Source of the DNA: Gammaproteobacteria bacterium | GTDB taxonomy: Bacteria > Pseudomonadota > Gammaproteobacteria > Poriferisulfidales > Oxydemutatoraceae | Direction: 5' to 3' | Length of the DNA stretch: 19,261 bases | Assembly (NCBI GenBank): GCA_007570905.1 | Contig: RKSI01000091.1 | Coordinates: 1-19,261, forward strand | In this document: positions 6,227 to 13,144 of the stretch, piece by piece | Layout of the letters: each line of letters starts with the position of its first letter | Position numbering within the stretch: the first letter of the stretch is position 1 | The notes under the pieces: generated by a model | Told to the model about the DNA's origin: nothing | Databases searched by the model: none | Seen by the model: the letters and a program-made list of their open reading frames with translations, nothing else | Position numbers and translations under genes: made by a program

Positions 6227-7959
6227 GGATACACACGGGCCATGACGCATGCGCGGTGGTCTATGACGAATACCGCTTGCTGAGCGCCGTTCCTCTTGAG
6301 CGGATAACCCGCAATAAAAATGACGGCGGCTGCTACCCCCTGCCCGCTGTCACTGCGGCCCTGGCACAGGCGGGAATCACCCGGGAGCAGGTTGGAGCGG
6401 TTGTCATGGGGCGGGACGGGCGGTTTTGGGAACCCGGCGGATACATACAGGCGCCGTCTTTCACGCGGGGGATTAATTGGCATCTACGCAATCTTCATCA
6501 TCGCCTTCTCCATGGAGGCGAGACCCGGGAGCTTGTCTGGCACGCACAGCACAGCAGAGGAAACGCAGACTCATTTTTCAATGCCGGGCGCTTCTTCGCA
6601 GAACATGGTTTCCCGCAAAAGCCCCGGCTTTTCTTCTTCAATCATCACCTTGCCCACGCATTGGGCGCGCTTTTCCACACGGACTGGGATGACGCCCTTA
6701 TCTACACCGCCGACGGCAGGGGCGACAGCGTCTCCTACAGTCACCGCATTCTGAAGAAAGGCAAACTGCTGACTTGCTGGGGAGGGGAAGAAGACACGCT
6801 CCAAAAAACGCAATTCAAGGGAGGCAGCGTTGGAGAACTCTATTCACTGACAACACGCTATCTTGGATTTAAGCCTTTGCGCCACGAAGGCAAAGTCTTG
6901 GGGCTCGCCGCTCATGGACTTCCCCGCTTTGCTGAAAGCCTGATGCGGCATTTCCATGTGGACAAGGACGGACGCATTCTTGGCCGGGACAAACACCGCC
7001 GTCCCTGGCGAAAGGCAATCAAGCAGATGGCGGACAACCATGCCCGGGAAGATGTCGCCGCATCAGTGCAAAAGGTTCTGGAAACGCTGGTTCTGGATTC
7101 AGTCGGCAAGCTTCTAAGGCATCATGCGGTGCGCCACCTTGCCCTGTCAGGCGGCGTTTTCTCCAATGTCCGTCTGAATCAGCGCCTCGCCGAGGAATTG
7201 CCCGTTGATGAAATCTTCGTCTATCCCGCCATGACTGACCAGGGCCTTGCCGCCGGAGGCGTGCTGCAACACCTGCTTGAACGGGATGGCATAACAACCT
7301 GGCTCTCCAGGCGCGAGCGCCTCGCTCATGTTTATCTGGGCGAAAATCATGACACGGAAGCCGATGTTCTTCTCAGGCAAGGCGGGGCCGAAATGGTTCC
7401 TCACGCACCGGGCAGCCTGGAAGGAAAAATCGCCGCACTCCTTGACGAAGGCAAAATTGTCGCACTTTATCTGGGCCGTTCCGAATACGGCCCTCGCGCC
7501 CTCGGCGCCCGCTCCATTCTGGCCCCGGCCACCGATGCGCGCGTCAACGACTGGCTCAACAAAAGGCTGTCGCGCACCGAGTTCATGCCCTTCGCCCCCG
7601 TCGTAAGCGCTGAAAGAGCGGAAGACATATTTGAAATCAGGCCCTCCATGCTCTACACGGCGCGCTTTATGACCATCACATGCAATGTCAGGCCTGAATG
7701 GCGCGGCAGGATTCCCGCTGTTGTGCATATAGACGGCACGGCAAGGCCGCAGATTATCACCCGCGACCGGAACCCGCTCTACTATGACATCCTCAAGGTA
7801 TATGAGAAACGGACGGGTATTCCGGTTCTCATCAACACCTCTTTCAATGCCCATGAAGAACCCATCATCAATACGCCCCGGGAATGCGCCGCAGCCCTGA
7901 TGGAAAAGCGCGTGGATTTCGTTGCGACACAGAACGCCTTGTGGGGGAAGCCGGCATGA
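6214..7959 (+). CDS. O-carbamoyltransferase, NodU/TobZ/CmcH family
   Basis: These cytoplasmic enzymes move the carbamoyl group of carbamoyl phosphate, via carbamoyl-AMP, onto a hydroxyl, usually of a sugar or antibiotic. The 581-aa protein has the family's usual length. It opens MYLLGIHTGHDACAVV, then carries FNHHLAHALGALF (HHLAH 144-148), YTADGRGDSVS (164-174) and HEGKVLGLAAHG (224-235). The C-terminal YrdC-like domain has GRSEYGPRALGARSIL (421-436), FMPFAPVV (457-464) and INTSFNAHEEPI (540-551). All key motifs look intact. GC content is lower than in the genes to the left (a sample row at 6241-6300 counts 58%, against 80% at 4801-4860), so it may have a separate history. Its stop overlaps an ATG (ATGA at 7956-7959) of a gene cut off after 14 codons. 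Confidence 0.93.
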   Translation: MYLLGIHTGHDACAVVYDEYRLLSAVPLERITRNKNDGGCYPLPAVTAALAQAGITREQVGAVVMGRDGRFWEPGGYIQAPSFTRGINWHLRNLHHRLLHGGETRELVWHAQHSRGNADSFFNAGRFFAEHGFPQKPRLFFFNHHLAHALGALFHTDWDDALIYTADGRGDSVSYSHRILKKGKLLTCWGGEEDTLQKTQFKGGSVGELYSLTTRYLGFKPLRHEGKVLGLAAHGLPRFAESLMRHFHVDKDGRILGRDKHRRPWRKAIKQMADNHAREDVAASVQKVLETLVLDSVGKLLRHHAVRHLALSGGVFSNVRLNQRLAEELPVDEIFVYPAMTDQGLAAGGVLQHLLERDGITTWLSRRERLAHVYLGENHDTEADVLLRQGGAEMVPHAPGSLEGKIAALLDEGKIVALYLGRSEYGPRALGARSILAPATDARVNDWLNKRLSRTEFMPFAPVVSAERAEDIFEIRPSMLYTARFMTITCNVRPEWRGRIPAVVHIDGTARPQIITRDRNPLYYDILKVYEKRTGIPVLINTSFNAHEEPIINTPRECAAALMEKRVDFVATQNALWGKPA

Positions 7960-8528
7960 GTGTCAAAGTGGCGTTTTATTTCGCGTCGACCTGTCGCTGA
8001 CTTCCCCCGCATCATCAAATTGTCAGTCTCATATAAATGGTCACTTGCCCTGCGTATTTCTTCAAGACATTTTTTGCGCCAGTCAAGACTGCCTTCAGCC
8101 AGTAAAACAAAAAAGAGCGGGGCCAAATTGACAATGCCTTTGAGACCCGGACTGTAGGGATAGCAATGTTCCACCAGGTCATATGCAAACTGCACCCCTG
8201 AATCAATCTTGAGATTGAGTTGCTTGTCTGACAAGGGATTGTTGCCGCTGAGTGCATCTGCATCAGCGCCCAATTTACCGGCTTGCCGCTGCATGGAAGT
8301 CAAACGCGCAGTATCAACAGGCTCGTTACCACTGAGCACTTCTTCACTGACATTGAACGCACGAGCCAGCCGCTTCGCAGTGGTGGAGCGCACAGTCACG
8401 CTCACCGGTGAGGACTCAATACGCGCAATTTGGCGGGCTGAGACTTTGGACTCGGCAGCGAGCTTTTTGCGGGACCACTCTTTCACATCCCGCCGCAGTT
8501 CTTTCAATCTTTCTGGTCTGATGTTCAT
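7782..8528 (-). CDS. XRE-like helix-turn-helix regulator with a probably altered C-terminus
   Basis: This is a 248-aa predicted cytoplasmic DNA-binding protein. Residues 1-70 (MNIRPERLKELRRDVKEWSR, then KKLAAESKVSARQIARIESS and later TAKRLARAFNVSEEVL) form a clear HTH_3/XRE fold. A helical region follows, with the hydrophobic segment IVNLAPLFFVLLAEGSLDWR at about 136-155. The start at 8528 has AGGAGG 5 bases upstream. The last 178 bases run antisense through the carbamoyltransferase end, and the residues after about 180 look like out-of-frame read-through (Arg/Ser/His-rich, no domain). The native C-terminus was therefore probably lost at a junction near 8000. It diverges from the ATPase gene and likely controls it and itself through the palindromes between them. 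Confidence 0.75.
   Translation of the reverse strand: MNIRPERLKELRRDVKEWSRKKLAAESKVSARQIARIESSPVSVTVRSTTAKRLARAFNVSEEVLSGNEPVDTARLTSMQRQAGKLGADADALSGNNPLSDKQLNLKIDSGVQFAYDLVEHCYPYSPGLKGIVNLAPLFFVLLAEGSLDWRKKCLEEIRRASDHLYETDNLMMRGKSATGRREIKRHFDTHAGFPHKAFCVATKSTRFSIRAAAHSRGVLMMGSSWALKEVLMRTGIPVRFSYTLRMS
7956..8000 (+). pseudogene. 5' stub of a gene truncated at the islet junction
   Basis: An ATGA overlap with the carbamoyltransferase stop opens an ORF reading MSVKVAFYFASTCR, then TGA at 7998-8000. MSVKVAFYFAS looks like the first beta strand of a glycosyltransferase or similar Rossmann protein, but the frame ends at once and the sequence behind it is the 3' side of a minus-strand regulator. 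I infer a broken gene. A chance short ORF is the alternative. Confidence 0.4.
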
Positions 8529-8533
8529 GGATT

Positions 8534-8539
8534 CCTCCT
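8534..8539 (-). promoter_or_regulatory. strong ribosome binding site of the XRE regulator
   Basis: The minus strand reads AGGAGG with a 5-base spacer to the ATG at 8528. It is one of the few strong Shine-Dalgarno sequences in the window and fixes the start. Confidence 0.75.
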
Positions 8540-8572
8540 GATTAGAGTTGACTTGATTCCGAAAGAGGCTTT

Positions 8573-8581
8573 ACTATATCA
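8573..8581 (-). promoter_or_regulatory. extended -10 promoter of the XRE regulator
   Basis: The minus strand reads TGATATAGT, a good extended -10. It predicts a transcription start near 8566 and a leader of about 38 bases. A CTTTACTAT copy on the plus strand (8569-8577) overlaps it, and a second copy lies at 8626-8634. These may be operator half-sites. Confidence 0.45.
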
Positions 8582-8605
8582 CAATAATATATGACATAAA
8601 TAGAT

Positions 8606-8679
8606 ATTTTCATATTTTTTCATCTCTTTACTATGACATTATAGCAGAAATGTCGACATAAGTCAGAAAATATGAAAAT
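8606..8679. repeat. 13-bp perfect inverted repeat in the AT-rich spacer
   Basis: The left arm ATTTTCATATTTT is at 8606-8618 and the right arm AAAATATGAAAAT at 8667-8679, with 48 bases between. Inside lie direct repeats TATGACAT (8632-8639, with another copy just outside at 8590-8597) and the 10-bp palindrome ATGTCGACAT (8650-8659). This is a likely regulator-binding region. AT-rich chance matches could inflate the arm length. Confidence 0.5.
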
Positions 8680-8707
8680 CCGCAACAGTATCGTGTATTT
8701 TACATTG

Positions 8708-8732
8708 AAATCCATAATAGCACCGTGGATTT
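8708..8732. promoter_or_regulatory. operator-like inverted repeat upstream of the ATPase gene
   Basis: AAATCCA (8708-8714) and TGGATTT (8726-8732) are perfect 7-base arms around an 11-base spacer. Just upstream, TGTA-TTT-TACA (8694-8704) forms another small dyad. Confidence 0.4.
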
Positions 8733-8738
8733 ACATTA

Positions 8739-8759
8739 ATCTGTGCTATTCTCACAGAT
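8739..8759 (+). promoter_or_regulatory. ATPase promoter embedded in a 7-bp-arm operator; possibly leaderless
   Basis: ATCTGTG (8739-8745) and CACAGAT (8753-8759) are perfect arms around CTATTCT. The centre carries an extended -10, TGCTATTCT (8744-8752), whose transcription start would fall at or near 8759-8760, directly on the ATG. No Shine-Dalgarno precedes that ATG, so a leaderless mRNA repressed by a protein bound over the -10 is a consistent reading. A TTTACA at 8730-8735 is too close to serve as a -35. Confidence 0.45.
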
Positions 8760-9923
8760 ATGAAACTGGCACGAAGCGTTGATTTGCCGGGGCTGCTGGC
8801 ACAGAAGTCTCACTTCCTTTTTGGGCCGCGCGGCACTGGCAAGACCTTTCTGGCGCGAGAGCAACTTGGCGGGAAAGCAATTTTTTGCGACCTGCTGCAC
8901 TCAGATACTTATCTGACGCTCGCCACCAGCCCCTCTAACCTGGAGGACATGGTGTACGATCAAATCACAAGGCCCGGTGATTCCGTACTCATTGTCATTG
9001 ATGAGGTACAGAGACTTCCGCCTCTGCTCAATGAGGTGCACAGACTTATCGAGAGCAAGGGATGGAAGTTTCTGCTGACTGGCAGTTCTGCCCGCAAACT
9101 TCACCGCCGTGGGGTCAACCTCCTCGCCGGCAGAGCCTGGAACCAGAACCTTCACCCCCTGACCTGGAAGGAAATACCGGACTTTGACCTGGAGCGTCAT
9201 CTGCGCTACGGCGGCCTGCCCGCAGTTTATCTGAGCCGTGAACCGCAAGAGGAATTGCAGGGATATGTGGCGAACTACATCGCGCAGGAAATCCAGATGG
9301 AGGGCCTGGTCAGAAAAATCCCGCAGTTTTCCAAGTTTCTGAAAGCCGCCGCCCTGACCAATGGCAAAATCCTGAACTTCGACAAACTCGGGCGCGATTA
9401 TATGGTGCCGCCGAGCACAATCCGCGAGTATTACTCGATATTGCAGGAGACCTTTCTCGGCGTGATGCTTGAACCCTGGGACAAATCCACAAAGAGAAAA
9501 GCCGTCAGTGCCTCGAAATTTTATTTCTTTGACACCGGGGTTCTGGCCGCTCTTGCCGGCATGAAAACCCTGGAAAGAAATTCCGACACTTTCGGCAACT
9601 TCCTTGAGACATGGCTTGTGAACGAAGTCCGGGCATATATCAGTTACCGGCGGCTGCACCTTCCGCTGCGTTACTGGCGCACAACAGCGGGTTATGAAGT
9701 GGATATGGTGGTGGACGACGAGACCGCGATTGAGATTAAGGCCACACGCAGAGTGGCGCGGGAAGACTTGAAGGGCCTCGCGGCGCTGAAAGAAGAAGGC
9801 ATAGTGGAGAAATTTTTCCTTGTCAGCGAAGACAAAACCGCCCTCTTGCGGAACGGCATTCACTGCCTCCACTGGTCCGAGTTTCTGGAAAGGCTCTGGG
9901 ACGGGGAAGTCATCCAGGGATGA
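8760..9923 (+). CDS. AAA-type ATPase with C-terminal DUF4143 (nuclease-fold) domain
   Basis: This 387-aa protein belongs to the large bacterial ATPase group (AAA_14 plus DUF4143) whose role is mostly unknown. Residues 22-29 are the Walker A motif GPRGTGKT. VLIVIDEVQ (76-84) is Walker B, and LLTGSSARKL (105-114) is the sensor region. The C-terminal half has the signature KFYFFDTGVLAALAG (253-267), FLETWLVNEV (281-290), and then YEVDMVV...AIEIKA. The spaced Glu-Val-Asp (313-315) and Glu-Ile-Lys (325-327) match a PD-(D/E)XK-like core. Length is normal for the family and no lesion is visible. It diverges from an XRE regulator. No Shine-Dalgarno precedes the ATG, and the promoter overlaps it. Confidence 0.9.
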   Translation: MKLARSVDLPGLLAQKSHFLFGPRGTGKTFLAREQLGGKAIFCDLLHSDTYLTLATSPSNLEDMVYDQITRPGDSVLIVIDEVQRLPPLLNEVHRLIESKGWKFLLTGSSARKLHRRGVNLLAGRAWNQNLHPLTWKEIPDFDLERHLRYGGLPAVYLSREPQEELQGYVANYIAQEIQMEGLVRKIPQFSKFLKAAALTNGKILNFDKLGRDYMVPPSTIREYYSILQETFLGVMLEPWDKSTKRKAVSASKFYFFDTGVLAALAGMKTLERNSDTFGNFLETWLVNEVRAYISYRRLHLPLRYWRTTAGYEVDMVVDDETAIEIKATRRVAREDLKGLAALKEEGIVEKFFLVSEDKTALLRNGIHCLHWSEFLERLWDGEVIQG

Positions 9924-9927
9924 GAAC

Positions 9928-9996
9928 ATGAAAGACCATCAACAGACCCAACACCCGGCTGCCCGTTTTGCCGGCGGAAAAATCATCCGGGCATGA
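9928..9996 (+). CDS. possible 22-aa ORF between the ATPase and kinase genes
   Basis: Five bases after the ATPase stop, an ATG opens MKDHQQTQHPAARFAGGKII plus RA and stops at 9996. The ten bases CATGAAAGAC at its start (9927-9936) recur exactly at the start of the kinase gene (10000-10009). This could mark a small duplication at the islet's right edge or be chance. No homology is recognised. Confidence 0.15.
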   Translation: MKDHQQTQHPAARFAGGKIIRA

Positions 9997-10000
9997 CGGC

Positions 10001-10897
10001 ATGAAAGACAGCGGGGTTGTTCGCGGCAGGTGGGCGGCGGGGCGTTATCTGGTGGCCGGCGGGCCGCAGGCGCGGGCGCTTGGGGAATGGATTGCGGGGC
10101 GCGGCTTTGAGCAGTACGCCGACGAAGCGCACCGACTGAAACGCCACGGGCGGCGGCGCAACAAACTGTATTCTTTCCGCCTGCCGGTGACGGGCAGCGA
10201 AGTCATCATGAAAGTCTTCCGGATTGACCCGCGTTACCGGCGCGGGCGCAAGGCGGATTTGCTGGTTCGCCAACTGCTCGGAAGGGATTACAACCGCAAC
10301 GCCTTCCTGTGCTGTCTGGCGATGCGGCGGGCGGGGCTGCCCGTCGCCAGACCGCTCGCGTGGTGGAGCTGGAAGCAAAAGGGGCTGTTCGGCGGGAGCA
10401 GCGTCTTTTTGTATGAAAAGATAGCAGCCGACCGGTCGCTGGACGACTTTTGCCGCGCCATCAGGGAGAACAGCGGCGGCGATGCCGGGCGCCTGCTGAA
10501 CGCGGTCAAGCGCAAACTGGCGCGGGAACTGCACCGGATGCACAGCGCCGGCATCCGCCACCGCGACCCGCAGGCCATCAATATCCTGGTGGACGCGCCG
10601 CCTTCCGGCGAGCCGGAACAGGCGACCTTCCACTTCATTGACTACGAAAGTTGCTCACGCACGCGGGTGGCGATACAACCAATCAGGAGGTTTTTCGATA
10701 TCCGGGATTTGTGCGTCATCTATCAGGACGAATTCGGCCCCCACGACCTCCTCGACCTGTATCCGGGCTGCGAACGGACGGCGTTGTGGCATACTGTACT
10801 GAGGTTCTGGCAGCACGGCGGTTTCGCCCCGTGGCGCTCCACTCCGTGGCCAGGAATAGAAAAAGCAAGACGAATGAGCGGCAAAAAAACACGATGA
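10001..10897 (+). CDS. lipopolysaccharide core kinase-like protein (RfaP/InaA family)
   Basis: This protein probably phosphorylates a sugar of the LPS core or a related glycan on the cytoplasmic side. The 298-aa sequence has SEVIMKVFRID with Lys71 as the ATP-binding lysine, and LARELHRMHSAGIRHRDPQA (about 173-192) with the catalytic His-Arg-Asp (187-189). Asn194 follows, and FIDYESC (about 212-218) is the DFG equivalent. Length suits the family, and the first 60 residues match the 'Y...H.LK...R..LYR' region of such kinases. The ATG at 10001 was chosen over one at 9968 because the earlier segment is short and unlike the family. The only nearby purine tract (GGGC) is weak. It heads a plus-strand unit with the capsule-type and GT-D genes. 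Confidence 0.85.
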   Translation: MKDSGVVRGRWAAGRYLVAGGPQARALGEWIAGRGFEQYADEAHRLKRHGRRRNKLYSFRLPVTGSEVIMKVFRIDPRYRRGRKADLLVRQLLGRDYNRNAFLCCLAMRRAGLPVARPLAWWSWKQKGLFGGSSVFLYEKIAADRSLDDFCRAIRENSGGDAGRLLNAVKRKLARELHRMHSAGIRHRDPQAINILVDAPPSGEPEQATFHFIDYESCSRTRVAIQPIRRFFDIRDLCVIYQDEFGPHDLLDLYPGCERTALWHTVLRFWQHGGFAPWRSTPWPGIEKARRMSGKKTR

Positions 10898-11022
10898 TTG
10901 CGCGCCCTGCCATGCACACTTTTCCGCACGGCGCGGCAGCGCCCGCCCTCCACGCAACGCCCGGCTGTCCCGCGCTGCCCGACTGCCCCGCGCCGCCTGT
11001 CCGCCTCGCGCCACCCGACTGA
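10894..11022 (+). CDS. possible 42-aa Pro/Ala-rich ORF bridging kinase and capsule gene
   Basis: An ATGA overlap with the kinase stop opens a 42-residue ORF, MIARPAMHTFPHGAAAPALH and onward, rich in Pro, Ala and Cys. It ends one base before the ATG at 11024. The 126-base stretch is C-rich with repeated GCCC/CCGC words and may be only low-complexity spacer. Translation through it would explain why the next gene lacks a Shine-Dalgarno. No homology is recognised. Confidence 0.2.
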   Translation: MIARPAMHTFPHGAAAPALHATPGCPALPDCPAPPVRLAPPD

Positions 11023-11023
11023 A

Positions 11024-12331
11024 ATGACCCAAAAAAACATTCTCCTCAACGATTTCTCCGAAGACTACACCAGCGATCTTCGTCACTACCTCGATGACGA
11101 CATCAACATCAAGGTCTGGATCGGCAGAAAAAAGAACAAGGTAACCACCCTGCCGCGGGAGGACTTTTACCGCTCGCTGCTGTTCAGAAAAAACCGCCTG
11201 AAGATCAACTACCGCTACCGGCGCGAATTTCTCGAGATTTACCCGGAAATCAGAAAGCACGCCGACACCTTCCTGAACATGTATTGCCGCCGCCCGGTGC
11301 TCTACGGCGGCAACGACGCGATTGACATGATGGACGCCCTGCATGTCTATATTCACTTTTACATTGACCTGCTGAAGTCCAACGACATCCGTTATGTTTT
11401 CTTCGAGGTTGTCCCGCACCACGCCGACTACCTGCTGTACCTGGTCGCAAAGGCGCTGGGCATCAAGACCTGGATGTTTTACAGCGCGCCGGTTCCCGGC
11501 AAGTCGTTCATCACGAGCGACATAGAAAAAATCGGTTCGCTGGACACCGGCGACGCCGGGGTTGAACCCATCCGGCTGGAGAGAAACTACCGGAAGAAGT
11601 ACGCCTACATGGACAGAAAAGTCAGGACCAACCTGCCCGTAAAACTAATCTCGGCGGCGTTTTTCAGGCGCGACCTGAACCTGTTTCTGCACCGCCTGCA
11701 GGCGCTGGCGAGAAACATCAGATTCAAAAGAAACTACCGGCAATTCCTGTCGGCGCCGCCTGACGGCAAGTTCGTCTATTTCGCACTGCACCTCCAGCCC
11801 GAACTCAGCACCACCAGCCTCGGCGGAGTCTTTGTTGACCAGGTGCTGGCGCTGGAATGCCTGCGGACACTGCTGCCGGACGACTGGTTTATCGTCGCCA
11901 AGGAAAACCCGCACCAGACATGGCATTCGCGCGGACGCCTGTTCTACGCCCGGCTGCAGAAAATACCCAACCTGCGCTATGTCAGCAAGGAGACCGACAC
12001 CTACGACCTGGTTGAACGCTGCGAGTTCGCATCCACCATCACCGGCAGCGTCGGCCTCGACGCCCTCAGTTTCGGCAAACGCGTGCTGATTTTCGGCAAC
12101 GCGCCTTACAAGGGTTTTCCGGGCGTCGTCAACTGGCGCCCGGGTTTGACTCTGGATGACATCATCACAACCCCCTTCTCGCACGAAGCGTTCGAGCGCG
12201 CCTACGCACAACTGATTCATAACACGGTAGATGTGGTGACCGATATTGACCGCAAACACCTGGTCAAGAACTTTTCCAACAAGAAAAACGGACGCGCGCT
12301 GGCCGGAGTCATCAATGCGCTCACGCGCTGA
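11024..12331 (+). CDS. capsule/surface polysaccharide protein, KpsC/KpsS-like (Kdo-transferase type)
   Basis: This 435-aa predicted cytoplasmic protein resembles the capsule-synthesis group that builds or extends a Kdo linker. The C-terminal half carries the family pattern: KFVYFALHLQPELSTTSLGG (about 248-267), then DWFIVAKENPHQTW, then RYVSKETDTYDLVERCEFAS. ITGSVGLDALSFGKRVLIFG (about 338-357) is the conserved donor-side block of the fold. The N-terminal 240 residues are Arg/Lys/Tyr-rich and more variable, with DIRYVFFEVVPHHADYLLYL recalling a GT-B N-lobe. I took the ATG at 11024, as the upstream extension to 10898 is low-complexity and unlike any family. It overlaps the next gene by 17 bases. 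The family call is firm for 'capsule-type' and weaker for the exact sugar. Confidence 0.75.
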   Translation: MTQKNILLNDFSEDYTSDLRHYLDDDINIKVWIGRKKNKVTTLPREDFYRSLLFRKNRLKINYRYRREFLEIYPEIRKHADTFLNMYCRRPVLYGGNDAIDMMDALHVYIHFYIDLLKSNDIRYVFFEVVPHHADYLLYLVAKALGIKTWMFYSAPVPGKSFITSDIEKIGSLDTGDAGVEPIRLERNYRKKYAYMDRKVRTNLPVKLISAAFFRRDLNLFLHRLQALARNIRFKRNYRQFLSAPPDGKFVYFALHLQPELSTTSLGGVFVDQVLALECLRTLLPDDWFIVAKENPHQTWHSRGRLFYARLQKIPNLRYVSKETDTYDLVERCEFASTITGSVGLDALSFGKRVLIFGNAPYKGFPGVVNWRPGLTLDDIITTPFSHEAFERAYAQLIHNTVDVVTDIDRKHLVKNFSNKKNGRALAGVINALTR

Positions 12332-13139
12332 CCCGCCCTCCGCGCATTTGCGCGGACACCGGGCGCTGCTGAAAAAGGCGCTGCGCGCCACCGCGAGAAA
12401 CACGCGCTCCATCAAGCCGCTGTACAACCGGATCAATGAATACTTCTACCATTACATCCGCGACCGCTACCCGGAAGTCCTGACGGAAAAGCAAACCGTG
12501 GAACAAATCCTGGAAAAAGGAATTAGTCTCGCCAGATACGGCGACGGTGAATTCAAATTGTGCAGAGGCAAGTCAATCGCCAGACAACCGGCCAGCCCCG
12601 CAATATCGCGGCGCCTGCGCGAAATACTCCGCAACGATGCTCCGAACCTTGCCGTCGGCATACCGCCTTTCCCGGACAAGGCGAACATCGTGGACCCGAC
12701 GATGGATTCCTTTTTCAGAAAATTCTATTTCCGCGAGTGGGAATCCGTGCACTATATGAAGAACAAGGTATATCTGTCCTGGTCGGCGTTTTTCCCCGAC
12801 CACTGCGGCCTGCCGCCTGAAGAAGCGCCCGCCCATATCAAGCGATTCAGACAAATATGGCAGGACAAAAATGTGACCTTTGTCTGCAATGACCGGTTCA
12901 GGGAAGCAATGTCGTCGTCAGACCTGTTCAACAACACAAAAACCCGCTCTTTCATCCGTGCTCCGGACAAAAACGCATACAGCCGCTACGACGACCTGCT
13001 TGAACAATCAACCCATCGCCCCGCGGACAACCTGTTTCTGCTGGCCTGCGGCCCGACCGCCACCATCCTCGCTCACGATCTCTGCATCAAAGGGTACCAA
13101 GCCGTCGATTGTGGAGATATTCTGAAGCGAACCCGCTGA
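12315..13139 (+). CDS. GT-D fold glycosyltransferase (DUF1792 domain)
   Basis: This 274-aa protein is predicted to transfer a hexose, as in the DUF1792 enzymes that glycosylate bacterial surface glycans and adhesins. From residue about 70 it reads GISLARYGDGEFKLCRGKSI. The GDGE motif (about 75-79) is the metal- and donor-binding signature of the GT-D fold. VGIPPFPDKANIVDP follows, then later VTFVCNDRFREAMS and NLFLLACGPTATILAHDLCI. The last is the typical C-terminal block ('l.alGPtat.La.dL...G..aiD.G'). The ATG at 12315 has GGAG 6 bases upstream and overlaps the previous gene by 17 bases, so the two are probably translationally coupled. A longer frame open from 12246 has no support. It converges on the NYN gene. 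Confidence 0.87.
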   Translation: MRSRADPPSAHLRGHRALLKKALRATARNTRSIKPLYNRINEYFYHYIRDRYPEVLTEKQTVEQILEKGISLARYGDGEFKLCRGKSIARQPASPAISRRLREILRNDAPNLAVGIPPFPDKANIVDPTMDSFFRKFYFREWESVHYMKNKVYLSWSAFFPDHCGLPPEEAPAHIKRFRQIWQDKNVTFVCNDRFREAMSSSDLFNNTKTRSFIRAPDKNAYSRYDDLLEQSTHRPADNLFLLACGPTATILAHDLCIKGYQAVDCGDILKRTR

Positions 13140-13144
13140 TTGCT

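Larger units (their letters stand above)
8000..9923. mobile_element. regulator-ATPase islet of different composition (inferred insertion)
   Basis: From about 8000 to 9923 the base composition falls below that of the genes on either side, and the spacer is extremely AT-rich (8581-8640 counts 11 G/C of 60). The left edge coincides with a gene stub after the carbamoyltransferase and with a truncated regulator end. The right edge coincides with the ATPase stop. I see no transposase, integrase, tRNA or flanking direct repeat, so the mechanism is open and the exact ends are estimates. Confidence 0.4.

Noticed and set aside
8901..9929. 342-residue minus-strand open frame opposite the ATPase
   Set aside because: It shows no recognisable domain, and the plus strand has Walker A/B and DUF4143 motifs in full length.
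12246..12314. Upstream extension of the GT-D gene
   Set aside because: It lies wholly inside the preceding gene, has no family similarity, and the ATG at 12315 has a good GGAG site.
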